A stretch of DNA of 64,000 bases from JABFSA01 sp963827515 (GTDB lineage Bacteria > Acidobacteriota > Vicinamibacteria > Vicinamibacterales > UBA2999). Position 1 is the stretch's first letter. Each line of letters begins with the position of its first letter. The notes under the pieces were generated by a model, which was not told the origin of the DNA, made no database searches, and was given only the letters and a program-made list of their open reading frames with translations. The position numbers and the translations under genes were made by a program. This document shows, in pieces, positions 53,958-61,093 of this stretch. The DNA is taken from the NCBI GenBank assembly GCA_963827515.1, contig CAWHBF010000033.1:147092-211091 (forward strand). The letters are read 5' to 3'.

Positions 53958-54194
53958 TCATCGGTGGCCCTGCAGCGTTGACGTCGGATCGACAGGGTTG
54001 CGCTGCTCCTCGATCGACCGACACATCTCCTCTACGTCGGAGCGAGAAAACAGACGGACACCGCCGGCTGTCTTGGTGGCACTCAGTCGGCCCATGCGCT
54101 CCCATTGACGAACGGATTGAGCCGAGACGCCCAGGATGCGGGCAGCCTCGGACGTGAGGACAAGATCCGAAGTAGCAGCGGTCGTGTTGCGCAT
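53958..54194 (-). CDS. MerR/excisionase-like helix-turn-helix protein
   Basis: A 78-residue DNA-binding protein with LVLTSEAARILGVSAQSVRQWERMGRLSATKTAGGVRLFSRSDVEEMCRSI (blocks SEAARILGVS, SVRQWERMG and GGVRLFSRSDVEE), the usual winged HTH of the MerR/excisionase type. ATG 54194 is chosen because the motif begins 10 residues later; the upstream in-frame extension is Cys/Arg/Pro-rich. It sits 76 bases upstream of the accessory gene in the same direction and could be the recombination directionality factor or element repressor. Confidence 0.78.
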   Translation of the reverse strand: MRNTTAATSDLVLTSEAARILGVSAQSVRQWERMGRLSATKTAGGVRLFSRSDVEEMCRSIEEQRNPVDPTSTLQGHR

Positions 54195-54282
54195 GCAACA
54201 TGCTACGAAAGCACGGATGCACACGGGTACCCCGATTGAGTGCTGCCGAGAGTCAGGCAGCGCACGAGGTGGGTCTGGATGG

Positions 54283-54352
54283 GTTGACCTGTCTCGGGGG
54301 ATTGAACCCCTCGACCCGGATCGCAACCGCCGCCGATACTAGCTACACGGAC
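54283..54352 (+). repeat. intergenic repeat A, copy 1
   Basis: GTTGACCTGTCTCGGGG then GAACCCCTCGACCCGG form a hairpin with CGGGG/CCCC(T)CG arms, followed by GATACTAG. The copy is immediately upstream of the first small lipoprotein gene; similar copies lie at 56469 and 58456. Confidence 0.75.
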
Positions 54353-54721
54353 ATGAAGCTGATTACTACCGTGGGGCTGCTCGGGGTGATGGTCGTGGCT
54401 GGTTGCGCGAAGGCTCCCTCTCCTTCTGATCCGCGTGAACCGACCCCCTCGTCAATCGAAGTCACGGAAGACGTATCGCTCGAACCCTACGAATATGAGC
54501 GGGAGGGCAAGCGCTTCAGGGCAATCCTCCAGTTCTTCAACGATGAGGAGAAGGTTGTTATTCGTAGGGGTCAGCGATTCCAAATGATCAGCAGCGTCGG
54601 TCAAATGGAAGGCGGATGCCGTATTCGATTCGAGGGCAAGGATTACGAACTCGCGTCCTGTTTCTGGCAGGGGGGTTTTGCAGACAATCGGTCCAATATT
54701 TTCGTGGTCATTGAGAACTAG
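54353..54721 (+). CDS. small lipoprotein (paralogue 1)
   Basis: A 122-residue predicted lipoprotein: MKLITTVGLLGVMVVAGCAKAP carries the lipobox VAGC at residues 15-18. The mature part (IEVTEDVSLEPYEYE, FNDEEKVVIRRGQRF, GGCRIRFEGKDYELASCFWQGG) has beta-rich character and two Cys residues. I do not recognise a family. The leader and the 70 bases upstream are closely similar to those of the gene at 56531, so the two are duplicated cassettes with different mature parts. Confidence 0.7.
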   Translation: MKLITTVGLLGVMVVAGCAKAPSPSDPREPTPSSIEVTEDVSLEPYEYEREGKRFRAILQFFNDEEKVVIRRGQRFQMISSVGQMEGGCRIRFEGKDYELASCFWQGGFADNRSNIFVVIEN

Positions 54722-54747
54722 GGCCGCTAAGTCTGACACCCCCACGC

Positions 54748-55245
54748 TCACGACCACCACGAAGGGCCTTGGCACCTGAGTGCAGTAGACAATCTGGAAA
54801 CCCGCCCCCGAGTGCATGACTTGGTGCAGGCGGTAGGGCAACGCCACTCGAACGCTGTAGACGACCCTGGGCCGCCTAGCTTCTTCGCCTTCTTCTTGGG
54901 GTTGTCCCGCGAGAACAGCAAGATGAAACCGACCACCACTCCACCCAATCCCATGGCAACCGGCACGACGATTTCGTGAGGTGAGCGAGCCCACAGGACC
55001 GTGCTCACGACAGCGAAGGCACCGCCAGCAATGAAGACCACCCCTAACCAGTGCCGGTCCTTGGTGGACCAGAGGCTCTTGACGTTTGGCGGGGTCTTGG
55101 CCCCGGTCCAGTATCCGGGGTTGTAGCGGTTTTCTGCCCACTCCTGATACTCAGCGATTGGATCGCTGGTATCCCGCCGAGACCACCGTTTCTTCACCGC
55201 TTCATCTCCGCTTTCTTTTTCGCCCCGCCACTCGAACGCATTCAA
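54748..55245 (-). CDS. small two-helix membrane protein
   Basis: A 165-residue protein with charged N-terminus, two membrane helices (LGVVFIAGGAFAVVSTVLWA and IVVPVAMGLGGVVVGFILLF) and a Lys-rich tail (RDNPKKKAKKLGG). The reading frame then runs for about 45 more residues through repeat B. The native protein may end near the Lys-rich tail, with the rest being repeat-encoded. The start MNAFEWRGEKE also uses repeat B-type sequence. Function unknown. Confidence 0.55.
   Translation of the reverse strand: MNAFEWRGEKESGDEAVKKRWSRRDTSDPIAEYQEWAENRYNPGYWTGAKTPPNVKSLWSTKDRHWLGVVFIAGGAFAVVSTVLWARSPHEIVVPVAMGLGGVVVGFILLFSRDNPKKKAKKLGGPGSSTAFEWRCPTACTKSCTRGRVSRLSTALRCQGPSWWS
54836..54866. repeat. intergenic repeat B, copy 1
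   Basis: The core GGGCAACGCCACTCGAACGC followed by TGTAGACGACC is shared with 55538, 59170 and, with a variant end, 55225 and 57041. Confidence 0.75.
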
Positions 55246-55273
55246 CCAGCCGCGATACCGCTTTTCAATCCTT
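55225..55273. repeat. intergenic repeat B, copy 2 (variant end)
   Basis: CGCCACTCGAACGCATTCAACCAGCCGCGATACC overlaps the start of the preceding membrane protein gene; the same variant end (CCAGCCGCGATACC) recurs in copy 4 at 57043. Confidence 0.7.
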
Positions 55274-55450
55274 CTGTCGTTCGCCGCGCTCCTCTAGCAC
55301 CTGACGCATTGCGATGGCTCCGTCCTTGGTGAGGTAACCGCGTGCCAGCCGAGCCCTAATCTCCTCGGAAGAAATGAGGCGCAATCGCTCCTTGTTCTCC
55401 TCGACCTTGGCGAAATCCCGCGCACGCTTCGAACTTGGTTTGGATGACAT
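55265..55450 (-). CDS. small charged protein, unknown
   Basis: A 61-residue protein: MSSKPSSKRARDFAKVEENKERLRL then ISSEEIRARLARGYLTKDGAIAMRQVLEERG. It is helical and rich in Arg and Glu, with no recognisable domain. The ATG at 55450 is preferred to an upstream in-frame start located in repeat B. It lies in a leftward run of small genes between 55265 and 56331. Confidence 0.45.
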   Translation of the reverse strand: MSSKPSSKRARDFAKVEENKERLRLISSEEIRARLARGYLTKDGAIAMRQVLEERGERQKD

Positions 55451-55492
55451 CACGGCTCGCTCAGTGTTTCGGCGTCCCTGGCTAGACTCACT

Positions 55493-55568
55493 ACCCCGAA
55501 GGGTCTCCGTCCCCTGAGGGCAGTTCACGACCTAAAGGGGCAACGCCACTCGAACGCTGTAGACGACC
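55493..55568. repeat. intergenic repeat B, copy 3 (long form)
   Basis: CCCGAAGGGTCTCCGTCCCC...AAAGGGGCAACGCCACTCGAACG...GACGACC. CCCCT and AGGGG can pair as a stem. The same long form, with about 70 percent identity by eye, is at 59126-59198. Confidence 0.75.
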
Positions 55569-55574
55569 ACCCTC

Positions 55575-55859
55575 TCATCGCTTCTTCGCCGCCTTCCTTT
55601 TTGGTCTCACGGCGCGTGCGCCTATAACGGCTCCGACGACGCCGCCTACGGGTGCCCCGAAACCGAAGCCGACAATACCTGACAAGTTGCTGCCGGTAAG
55701 AAGGCCGTAAAGAACTGTCGCTAACAAACTCCCTACCACCGCTCCGGCAATGAGGCCAACGGCTGTCATTCCCAGTTCGCTCATAGCGCCGCTTCTAGGC
55801 TCGCAGGTGTGCTGCTCGCTCGCTAAGTAGGCCGTGTCGCACAAGGGGCAGATTGGCAC
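55575..55859 (-). CDS. small membrane protein with N-terminal Cys motif
   Basis: A 94-residue protein. CPLCDTAYLASEQHTCEP at the N-terminus could bind zinc. Two Gly-rich hydrophobic segments follow (AVGLIAGAVVGSLLATVLYGLL and IVGFGFGAPVGGVVGAVIGA), then a basic tail RPKRKAAKKR. The basic tail parallels that of the neighbouring membrane protein. It resembles glycine-zipper membrane proteins, but no function can be assigned. Confidence 0.55.
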   Translation of the reverse strand: MPICPLCDTAYLASEQHTCEPRSGAMSELGMTAVGLIAGAVVGSLLATVLYGLLTGSNLSGIVGFGFGAPVGGVVGAVIGARAVRPKRKAAKKR

Positions 55860-55868
55860 AATCCGGTC

Positions 55869-55991
55869 CTACGGCGCGCACAACTCGGGATCGAAGATCG
55901 AGCAGTAAAGCTCGGGGAGGAAGAACACCAATAGCGCAAGGGCTAACAACCCGATCCATACCCACGGGCTGAACGGCAGGTTGCGGGCCAT
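55869..55991 (-). CDS. very small single-helix membrane protein
   Basis: A 40-residue protein: MARNLPFSPWVWIGLLALALLVFFLPELYC, then SIFDPELCAP, with one strong helix. A longer form would start at TTG 56022 overlapping the upstream stop (TTGA). Support is limited to the membrane helix and the tight arrangement. Confidence 0.4.
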   Translation of the reverse strand: MARNLPFSPWVWIGLLALALLVFFLPELYCSIFDPELCAP

Positions 55992-56020
55992 GCGTCGACG
56001 GATTTCGCGTAAAACTTGGC

Positions 56021-56331
56021 TCAACCCCTCCAACCCCGCTTGAACGCGACGAGCCCAACCGTAAACAACGCGCCGAACACGAGGATCATCGCTCCAAATA
56101 ACGGAAGACCACGGACGAACGCCACCACGCTCATAATACCGCACATGACGATGCCAGCGTAGAAGTAGGGGATGTCAGACGACGTGAGCTTCTGCGGGTT
56201 CTTGGGCCAAAAGAGGGGCTCGCCCTTGCGCCAACGTTGCCAGACGTAGGGTGCGCCCGGATCAGAGCCCCGACGACTCCACAGACAACAGTTATGACGA
56301 GGGCTTGCCACTCTGGATAATCCCCGACCAT
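56021..56331 (-). CDS. small membrane protein (frame-broken)
   Basis: The frame from ATG 56331 reads MVGDYPEWQALVITVVCGVVGALIR. It breaks between about 56245 and 56270 and resumes as GAPYVWQRWRKGEPLFWPKNPQKL, with two further helices (IPYFYAGIVMCGIMSVVAFVRG and MILVFGALFTVGLVAF). Together this gives about 103 residues with three helices. I do not recognise a family. It begins a leftward run of small genes. Confidence 0.45.
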
Positions 56332-56468
56332 CGAAGCTCCTCACTTCTCTTTATCGGACGAAGCTCACCCTTTCCACTTTTTCGTTTCGCTGGGCAGCCG
56401 TGACCGCGTTCGATTTCGAGCAGAAGTGCTGTGGGGTACGGCAGAGCGTCAGGGGGAGCCTTAGGATC

Positions 56469-56530
56469 GTTGACCTGTCTCGGGGTATGAACCCTACGAC
56501 CCGGTAGCAACCGATACTAGTTAGGCGGAC
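56469..56530 (+). repeat. intergenic repeat A, copy 2
   Basis: GTTGACCTGTCTCGGGG then ACCCTACGACCCGG, followed by GATACTAGTTAGGCGGAC, directly before the second paralogous lipoprotein gene. Confidence 0.75.
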
Positions 56531-57035
56531 ATGAAACTGACTGTAGTTGCGCTGCTTGGGGCGACTGTCGTAGCCGGTTGCGCGAAGCCTCCCGTTCCTT
56601 TCGATCCACCTGGACCTCCTCCCGCTTTCATGGTCGAATCCGGCACGCTTCAGGACTTCGCCGACTACCGATCCATCTGCGTGAGTGCCCTGGACCAAGA
56701 GGAAGGAACGGATCTGACTGCAGTGGCGGTCTCGGTATTAGTTCGCGAACTCCCAGACTTTTCTAATTCGTGCGTGGGGAGATATACCCTCCGAGTGACA
56801 TTCACCACGGGCCATAGTTCATTTACCCACAGCACCGCGAGGGGTCCACGCTTCGGTTTCGGTCATATCGGTCGGACAGAACGGGATCTCTATCGGGTGG
56901 CTTGCGGAAGCGGCGGTAGTGGGCGACACCGGCGAAAATCGCGAAGAAGCCATTCGAAACGTCGCGACGTGGTTAGCCAACTTTCTGAAGGAGGCACGGG
57001 CCACAACGCAACCGCCTGCCGCTACCTCCTCGTGA
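56531..57035 (+). CDS. small lipoprotein (paralogue 2), frame-broken
   Basis: The leader MKLTVVALLGATVVAGCAKPP has lipobox VAGC, nearly identical to the gene at 54353. The mature part reads PPAFMVESGTLQDFADYRSICVSAL and onwards. Near 56843 a GGGG run contains an extra base; the frame then continues VHASVSVISVGQNGISIGWLAEAAV and ends EAIRNVATWLANFLKEARATTQ before the stop at 57033-57035. The resulting protein is about 167 residues. Without the correction, it would fuse into the next lipoprotein. Function unknown. Confidence 0.65.
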
Positions 57036-57037
57036 GA

Positions 57038-57090
57038 GAGGCATCGCCGCTCGAACGCATGTCACCAGCCGCGATACCCCTGTTTCAACC
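57038..57090. repeat. intergenic repeat B, copy 4 (variant end)
   Basis: GGCATCGCCGCTCGAACGCATGTCACCAGCCGCGATACCCC follows the second lipoprotein gene and contains a possible ATG of the next one. It matches 55225-55273. Confidence 0.7.
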
Positions 57091-57454
57091 GCCCGTGAGT
57101 CAGGGGCGACGAAGGGCGGTCGTTGCGTTGCTACTCACGTTGCTCGTGTCGGTTTCATGCAGCAGCAACACAGGGACCGTTTCGCTGTTCAATAAAGCAG
57201 AAGAGCCGATTTCTCGTGCGACCCTCACCATGTCATGGGGAGACACATTCGATGTGATCGATCTCGACCCCTCAGAGAGCGCTACGATCAACTATCGAGT
57301 CAGGGAAGGTGAATACCGGGTCGAGGTCGTTTTTCGATCTGGAAAACGTCTTGAGATGGACGGTGGCTATATCGCATCCGGTGTCGACTATGAGGATCAA
57401 ATCACCGTGACATCATCGGAGATCCAGTTGACCCATAAAGCGGTAACTCGGTGA
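57059..57454 (+). CDS. small lipoprotein
   Basis: A 131-residue protein from ATG 57059, or 119 from GTG 57095. It has a hydrophobic leader, RAVVALLLTLLVSVSCSSN, with a lipobox-like VSVSC. The mature part is beta-rich: TGTVSLFNKAEEPIS, GDTFDVIDLDPSESATINY, EYRVEVVFRSGKRLEM. I do not recognise a family. The start overlaps repeat B. It is the second gene in the same direction after paralogue 2. Confidence 0.6.
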   Translation: MSPAAIPLFQPPVSQGRRRAVVALLLTLLVSVSCSSNTGTVSLFNKAEEPISRATLTMSWGDTFDVIDLDPSESATINYRVREGEYRVEVVFRSGKRLEMDGGYIASGVDYEDQITVTSSEIQLTHKAVTR

Positions 57455-57697
57455 TAGTCGCCCGCCCTCAACCCTACCGCTGCCTGCCATACCTCGCTCT
57501 GTAACAGTTCATCCGGTTCGCGAGTCACCGTCACCGACCCGCAAACAACCCTCTAACAACTCGGTCGACGGGGCTGCAAGCCCCTAGACCATCCTCACCG
57601 GCTGGATTCCGTTTGGGCTGAAGTTCGGGATGACAAAGGAATAGAATGCCACTCTATCGCTGGCCGATTGGCGGCCGGATGAAGCGGGAGGCATCGT
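57455..57697. other. intergenic region without a gene
   Basis: These 243 bases contain a small perfect hairpin GGGGCTGCAAGCCCC near 57577 and a CTCTAACAACTCGG segment before it. No supported coding sequence is seen. Confidence 0.5.
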
Positions 57698-58155
57698 ATG
57701 AAGACAGCGTTGATCGTTGCGGCCCTGCTCGTGATTGCTGCCCCTTCGTTTGCCCAGGTCTTCGACCCGTCCCCACTGATGCCCGTATCGTCGCGGCGAT
57801 GGAAGCGCGGAAGCGGATGGAGGCGTCGCCTGATCTGAAGGAGCTTGAGGAGCTGTTCGCGCCCGACATGATTGTGAACTCGCCGATCAATAAGGCGGTC
57901 ACGCGCGCCAACGTGATGGAGCGGTTTCGGAGCGGAGCGATTGCCTACGAGCCCGAGAATGCAGAAGTGATCATGGAACTCGTCGCAGCCCGCGATAACT
58001 CTGTGGTGATGATGGGCGAAGAGGTGCTGACACCGACAGGCAACGCGCCACTCGCCGGCAAGCGCATTCGTCGCCGGTTTACGGACGTGTGGAAGCCGGT
58101 GAATGGGAAGTGGATGCTCGCGATCCGACAGGCTACTATTTTCTCGGTCCAGTGA
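57698..58155 (+). CDS. secreted NTF2/SnoaL-like protein, frame-broken
   Basis: ATG 57698 follows GGGAGG and encodes a clear signal peptide (MKTALIVAALLVIAAPSFA, then QVFDP). Around 57770 the frame must change (loss in a C-run) to reach TDARIVAAMEARKRMEASPD. The mature part shows the NTF2-like pattern with LEELFAPDMIVNSPINKAVTR, VVMMGEEVLTPTGNAPLAG and RRFTDVWKPVNGKWMLAIRQATI. Such proteins bind or isomerise small molecules. It is longer than the surrounding cassette-like genes but has the same direction. Confidence 0.7.
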
Positions 58156-58297
58156 CACGCTAGCAACGTGGTTCGGGTGGCCATTTCACCCAATGAATAC
58201 GGGCTTCCTCCGGCTACTCCGGCTACTCCGGCTACCCCGGGTGCCGGGGGTGTCACGGGCTTACAATCGACTCACCGTTCAACGAAAGGGCACGACG

Positions 58298-58420
58298 ATG
58301 ATGACGCGATGGCTACGCCAGCCGTGGGTCTCCGTGATCACCCTCGACGCAGTCGTCTACATAGCCGTCTTGTTGGTGGTGTTGATCGCCGCTGGTATCT
58401 GGCGCGTGTTGGGTCTGTGA
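58298..58420 (+). CDS. very small single-helix membrane protein
   Basis: A 40-residue protein: MMTRWLRQPWVSVITLDAVVYIAVLLVVLIAAGIW and a short tail, with a basic N-terminus and one membrane helix. GAAAGGG lies upstream at a workable distance. Two adjacent ATG codons (58298, 58301) are possible starts. Function unknown. Confidence 0.45.
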   Translation: MMTRWLRQPWVSVITLDAVVYIAVLLVVLIAAGIWRVLGL

Positions 58421-58455
58421 ACACCGCCCCCAACGCCGTGGTGCAGCTCGTGGGC

Positions 58456-58487
58456 TATGTCTCGGGGTATGAACCCCTCGACCCGGC
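58456..58487 (+). repeat. intergenic repeat A, copy 3
   Basis: GTCTCGGGGTATGAACCCCTCGACCCGG, upstream of the GNAT gene. The conserved GTTGACCT head is diverged here. Confidence 0.7.
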
Positions 58488-58560
58488 ACGTCGGCCCAGA
58501 CTCACGATGAAATAACATTTCTTATCTGAGTCAAACCTGGACTGGACGGCAGATACCACG

Positions 58561-59118
58561 ATGAGGCTGGTTCAACCGTCGCGCGAACACTTGGCGAGCT
58601 ATACGGCTGCGCTCGAACGCGGTTGGTCGTCGGATCACACCCGCGGAATCGAGAGGACACGAGAGGAGCTTCAGCGAATTGCCGCCGACCCCGACGCCTT
58701 CCTCGCGAGCATGGACGACCGCGAGGCGAAGGGACCGCTGCTCACACTGCCAGACGGCTCTTATGTTCAGCGCCTGCCCGGATGGCAACGCTGGATGTGG
58801 GACGACGAGTTCGCCGGGAGTATTGGATTCCGGTGGCAGGCTGGGACGTCCGCACTCCCGCCGTGGTGTCTCGGGCACATCGGCTACGGAGTGGTGCCCT
58901 GGAAGGAAGGCAGAGGGTATGCCAAGCGGGCGTTGGCGCTTGTTCTCCCAGAGGCGCGTGCCGAGGGTCTCGACTACGTGGAACTCACGACCGACCCCGA
59001 CAATCTGGCGTCGCAACGAGTCATCGAAGCCAATGGCGGCAAGCTGATCGAACGGTTCATCAAGCCCCCGCAATTCGGAAGCGTGCCCGGCCTGCGCTAC
59101 CGAATCGACCTAACGTAA
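58561..59118 (+). CDS. GNAT family N-acetyltransferase
   Basis: A 185-residue acetyl-CoA-dependent acyltransferase of the RimJ/RimL-like type. MRLVQPSREHLASYTAAL opens the fold. FAGSIGFRWQAG and LGHIGYGVVPWKEGRGYAKRAL give the acetyl-CoA loop (Q/RxxGxG/A variant: EGRGYA). LTTDPDNLASQRVIEANGGKLIER forms the last helix-strand unit. Substrate unknown; could be a small molecule or protein N-terminus. It lies between repeats A and B, like the lipoproteins. Confidence 0.85.
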   Translation: MRLVQPSREHLASYTAALERGWSSDHTRGIERTREELQRIAADPDAFLASMDDREAKGPLLTLPDGSYVQRLPGWQRWMWDDEFAGSIGFRWQAGTSALPPWCLGHIGYGVVPWKEGRGYAKRALALVLPEARAEGLDYVELTTDPDNLASQRVIEANGGKLIERFIKPPQFGSVPGLRYRIDLT

Positions 59119-59125
59119 CGACCTA

Positions 59126-59198
59126 CCGCGAAGGGTTTATCCCCTGAGCGCGAGTAGACGACCCAGAGGGGCATCGCCACTCGAACGCTGTAGACGAC
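59126..59198. repeat. intergenic repeat B, copy 5 (long form)
   Basis: CCGCGAAGGGTTTATCCCCTG...AGAGGGGCATCGCCACTCGAACGC...GACGACC, the counterpart of 55493-55568, just after the GNAT stop. Confidence 0.75.
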
Positions 59199-59235
59199 CC
59201 CGCCTCTTATCCTTTCCAACCACGCAAACTTTCGG

Positions 59236-59703
59236 TCAGATTGCCAATCCACTAGCCAGATCGTCACAGTGCTTCAAAGCATCGATGTTTCGGGAGTAAC
59301 TAAGAAGAGCGAGAGCAGCATCTAAAGGACACCACTGGTGGCCGTCGTGTTCGTCGGACAGCGTGGGCAGCGATGAGGAATGAACGTGAGCAAGGAAGGC
59401 GTGCTCCACGATCTCGCTCGCGCTTGCGTGATAGAGCGGACGCCATTCGTCTTTAATACCGAACGAGTATGAGAAGCCTACCGGTTCAACCCGTTGGGGA
59501 TCGAGGCCGGTTTCTTCTTTCAACTCCCGAATTGCCGCGTCAGCAAGGCTTTCGCCGTGTTCAACACCGCCAGTCACTCCCTGCCAAAACGCACCCAGTC
59601 CGAAGTGGGGCATGGCGACTCGATGGAGTAGAAGATACTCGCGGTGCGAGTCAATGACGCGAACGGGGTAGACGAGAACTTGAAGGGGTTGCCTGAGCGA
59701 CAT
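59236..59703 (-). CDS. NUDIX hydrolase
   Basis: A 155-residue NUDIX enzyme that hydrolyses nucleoside diphosphates linked to another moiety. The NUDIX box is GVEHGESLADAAIRELKEETGL (split GVEHGESL / RELKEETGL), residues about 49-71, with all Glu ligands. ATG 59703 follows AAGGAGG, about 10 bases upstream. The N-terminal LQVLVYPVRVIDSHREYLLLHR and the DEHDGHQWCPLDAAL segment recall dihydroneopterin-triphosphate or dATP pyrophosphohydrolases, but the substrate is unsure. Confidence 0.88.
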   Translation of the reverse strand: MSLRQPLQVLVYPVRVIDSHREYLLLHRVAMPHFGLGAFWQGVTGGVEHGESLADAAIRELKEETGLDPQRVEPVGFSYSFGIKDEWRPLYHASASEIVEHAFLAHVHSSSLPTLSDEHDGHQWCPLDAALALLSYSRNIDALKHCDDLASGLAI

Positions 59704-59936
59704 CGCGCCAATCCTCCTTCGGGCTTGTAAACTATGCGGCTTTTGTCCCGCCTCCGTCCAGCAGCCCCACGTCAGCGGGCCTCCTATTCCGATCATCTCA
59801 ACGGCGGAATCTGTCGCCGTTCTCTGGCAATCGCGACTCCCGCCGTGGCGGGAGTGCCATCTCGCAATACCGCTCTTGCGTGCTTGACCTAGCGCACATC
59901 TCTCCTCGAGGCAACCGTCTTGCCGAAGCTACGTGG

Positions 59937-60482
59937 TCATGGCTTTGTATGACGTGCCAAATCCGCTCGAATCGCATCAGCAAGTGCATCGGCGCTGTCG
60001 ATGGGCTGGCCCTTCAGCTTGCCAGACATCTCCAGGATCGTTCGTCGTGCCGCGGCCTTGCTGGCGAACTTTACGCGCCTGATGCAGCCGTTCTCGTGCA
60101 ACTCGAAACTCTCGATGGAGTTGGCGATCTCATCCGGCCAGTCTGCCGGCGCAAAGGGTTTGCCCTTCTCATCAAAGAGGAGCCGCGGGTCGGCTCTGGC
60201 ATCCATCGAAACTCGCGCCAATACTTCGTCCCCATCCATCTGAAGGCCCTTCCAGCGATCTCCGATCTGCGTTGCCATAAATTCTTGGACGGCAGGCTTT
60301 ATCAGGGTGCGACAGCCCTCGACTCGAGCTGTGTGCTTCGAAGCGGTCGGATGCGCTGCCCGGTAGGCGGCGGAAGCGTTGAAGCCGTTCGCGACGTAGT
60401 TGAGGCAGAACTCGTATTGCGAGCGGCTGAGGCCAGGCGGAGAAGGCGAGGTATCTACCATGTAATTGTTGCGTCCCGCCAC
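59937..60482 (-). CDS. phage terminase small subunit
   Basis: A 181-residue DNA-packaging protein. The family pattern is LSRSQYEFCLNYVANGFNASAAYRAAHPTAS (blocks YVANGFNASAAYRAAHP), then HTARVEGCRTLIKPAVQEFM, an HTH DNA-binding region. The C-terminal part is charged. ATG 60461 is an alternative start to 60482. No large terminase, portal or capsid gene is visible, so it is a phage remnant or belongs to a phage-parasitic satellite. It lies in the same direction as the truncated recombinase. Confidence 0.78.
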   Translation of the reverse strand: MAGRNNYMVDTSPSPPGLSRSQYEFCLNYVANGFNASAAYRAAHPTASKHTARVEGCRTLIKPAVQEFMATQIGDRWKGLQMDGDEVLARVSMDARADPRLLFDEKGKPFAPADWPDEIANSIESFELHENGCIRRVKFASKAAARRTILEMSGKLKGQPIDSADALADAIRADLARHTKP

Positions 60483-60618
60483 GCGGGACTATCTCGGGTT
60501 CAGCTGACCGGATGCTCGTCCGGTCGTTCTGACCTTGTCTCTAGATCTGGTTCCATGTCGAGAGGGGATCACGTTAGCACCGAGCCAGCACCGATTGAAC
60601 AGACGGAGGTGGGAGTCA

Positions 60619-60894
60619 CTAGGCCGCAGATCCCGCGTGTTCGCGGAGTTGGCTCATTTGCTGGAGGAACGACAGGATGTGGTTCCAACTCGGGATGCTT
60701 GGGGACAGGAGTCGCTTCAGTTCTGGACGGTCAGCAGTTTTCGCCGACTCTCCCTCCTCGATGAACGTCTCACCGATGGCGTAGCCGTTACGCTCGCAGT
60801 ATTCAGAGCAGGCTTTCAGCTGAGTCGGCAAACTCAGATTCTGAGTCTGTTCCTTCGTGGATACGCGGCAGTAGAGGACAGCGGTTGGAGTCAT
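60619..60894 (-). pseudogene. truncated serine recombinase fragment
   Basis: Residues 1-60 (AVLYCRVSTKEQTQNLSLPTQLK in two blocks; YAIGETFIEEGESAKTADRPELK) match the N-terminus of the recombinase at 53552 almost residue for residue. The homology then stops at LKRLL and continues with an unrelated tail to 60619. This is a 3'-deleted copy. Confidence 0.85.
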
Positions 60895-61022
60895 TCGAGA
60901 CCTAGGATCCGGGCGAGAGCGAGACGCTCGGCCTGTGACCGAGAAAGTCTACCCTCGAACTCCATGATCGCCGCGCGCTCCTCGAAATCGGCTCGCTGAT
61001 CAGCTGAAGAGAGCCGTTTTTT
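60891..61022 (-). pseudogene. truncated accessory gene fragment
   Basis: It reads KRLSSADQRADFEERAAIM, then EFEGRLSRSQAERLALARILGLE and a stop overlapping the recombinase fragment start (ATGA). It matches the C-terminal part of the accessory gene at 53561-53881. The 5' end stops at a run of T near 61020, so both ends of the module are lost. Confidence 0.7.
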
Positions 61023-61093
61023 ATAGCTGTTCAGCCAGGACGATAAGGTAGTAGGATTTGCCCCGTGTGGCGTCAGTCCACGAGGAGGTGTGC

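Noticed and set aside
54283..54345. Repeat A as a degraded tRNA gene
   Set aside because: The reverse complement has a GGGTTCAATCCC-like stretch resembling a T arm, but no acceptor, D or anticodon arms can be built in any copy.
56351..56698. A leftward 115-residue frame upstream of lipoprotein paralogue 2
   Set aside because: It is antisense to repeat A and to the lipoprotein leader, without any family motif.
54283..58487. Integron attC sites between the small genes of the element
   Set aside because: No RYYYAAC/GTTRRRY pairs of consistent spacing were found, no tyrosine integrase intI is visible, and genes run in both directions. One GTTAGGC before 56531 is not repeated at the other genes.
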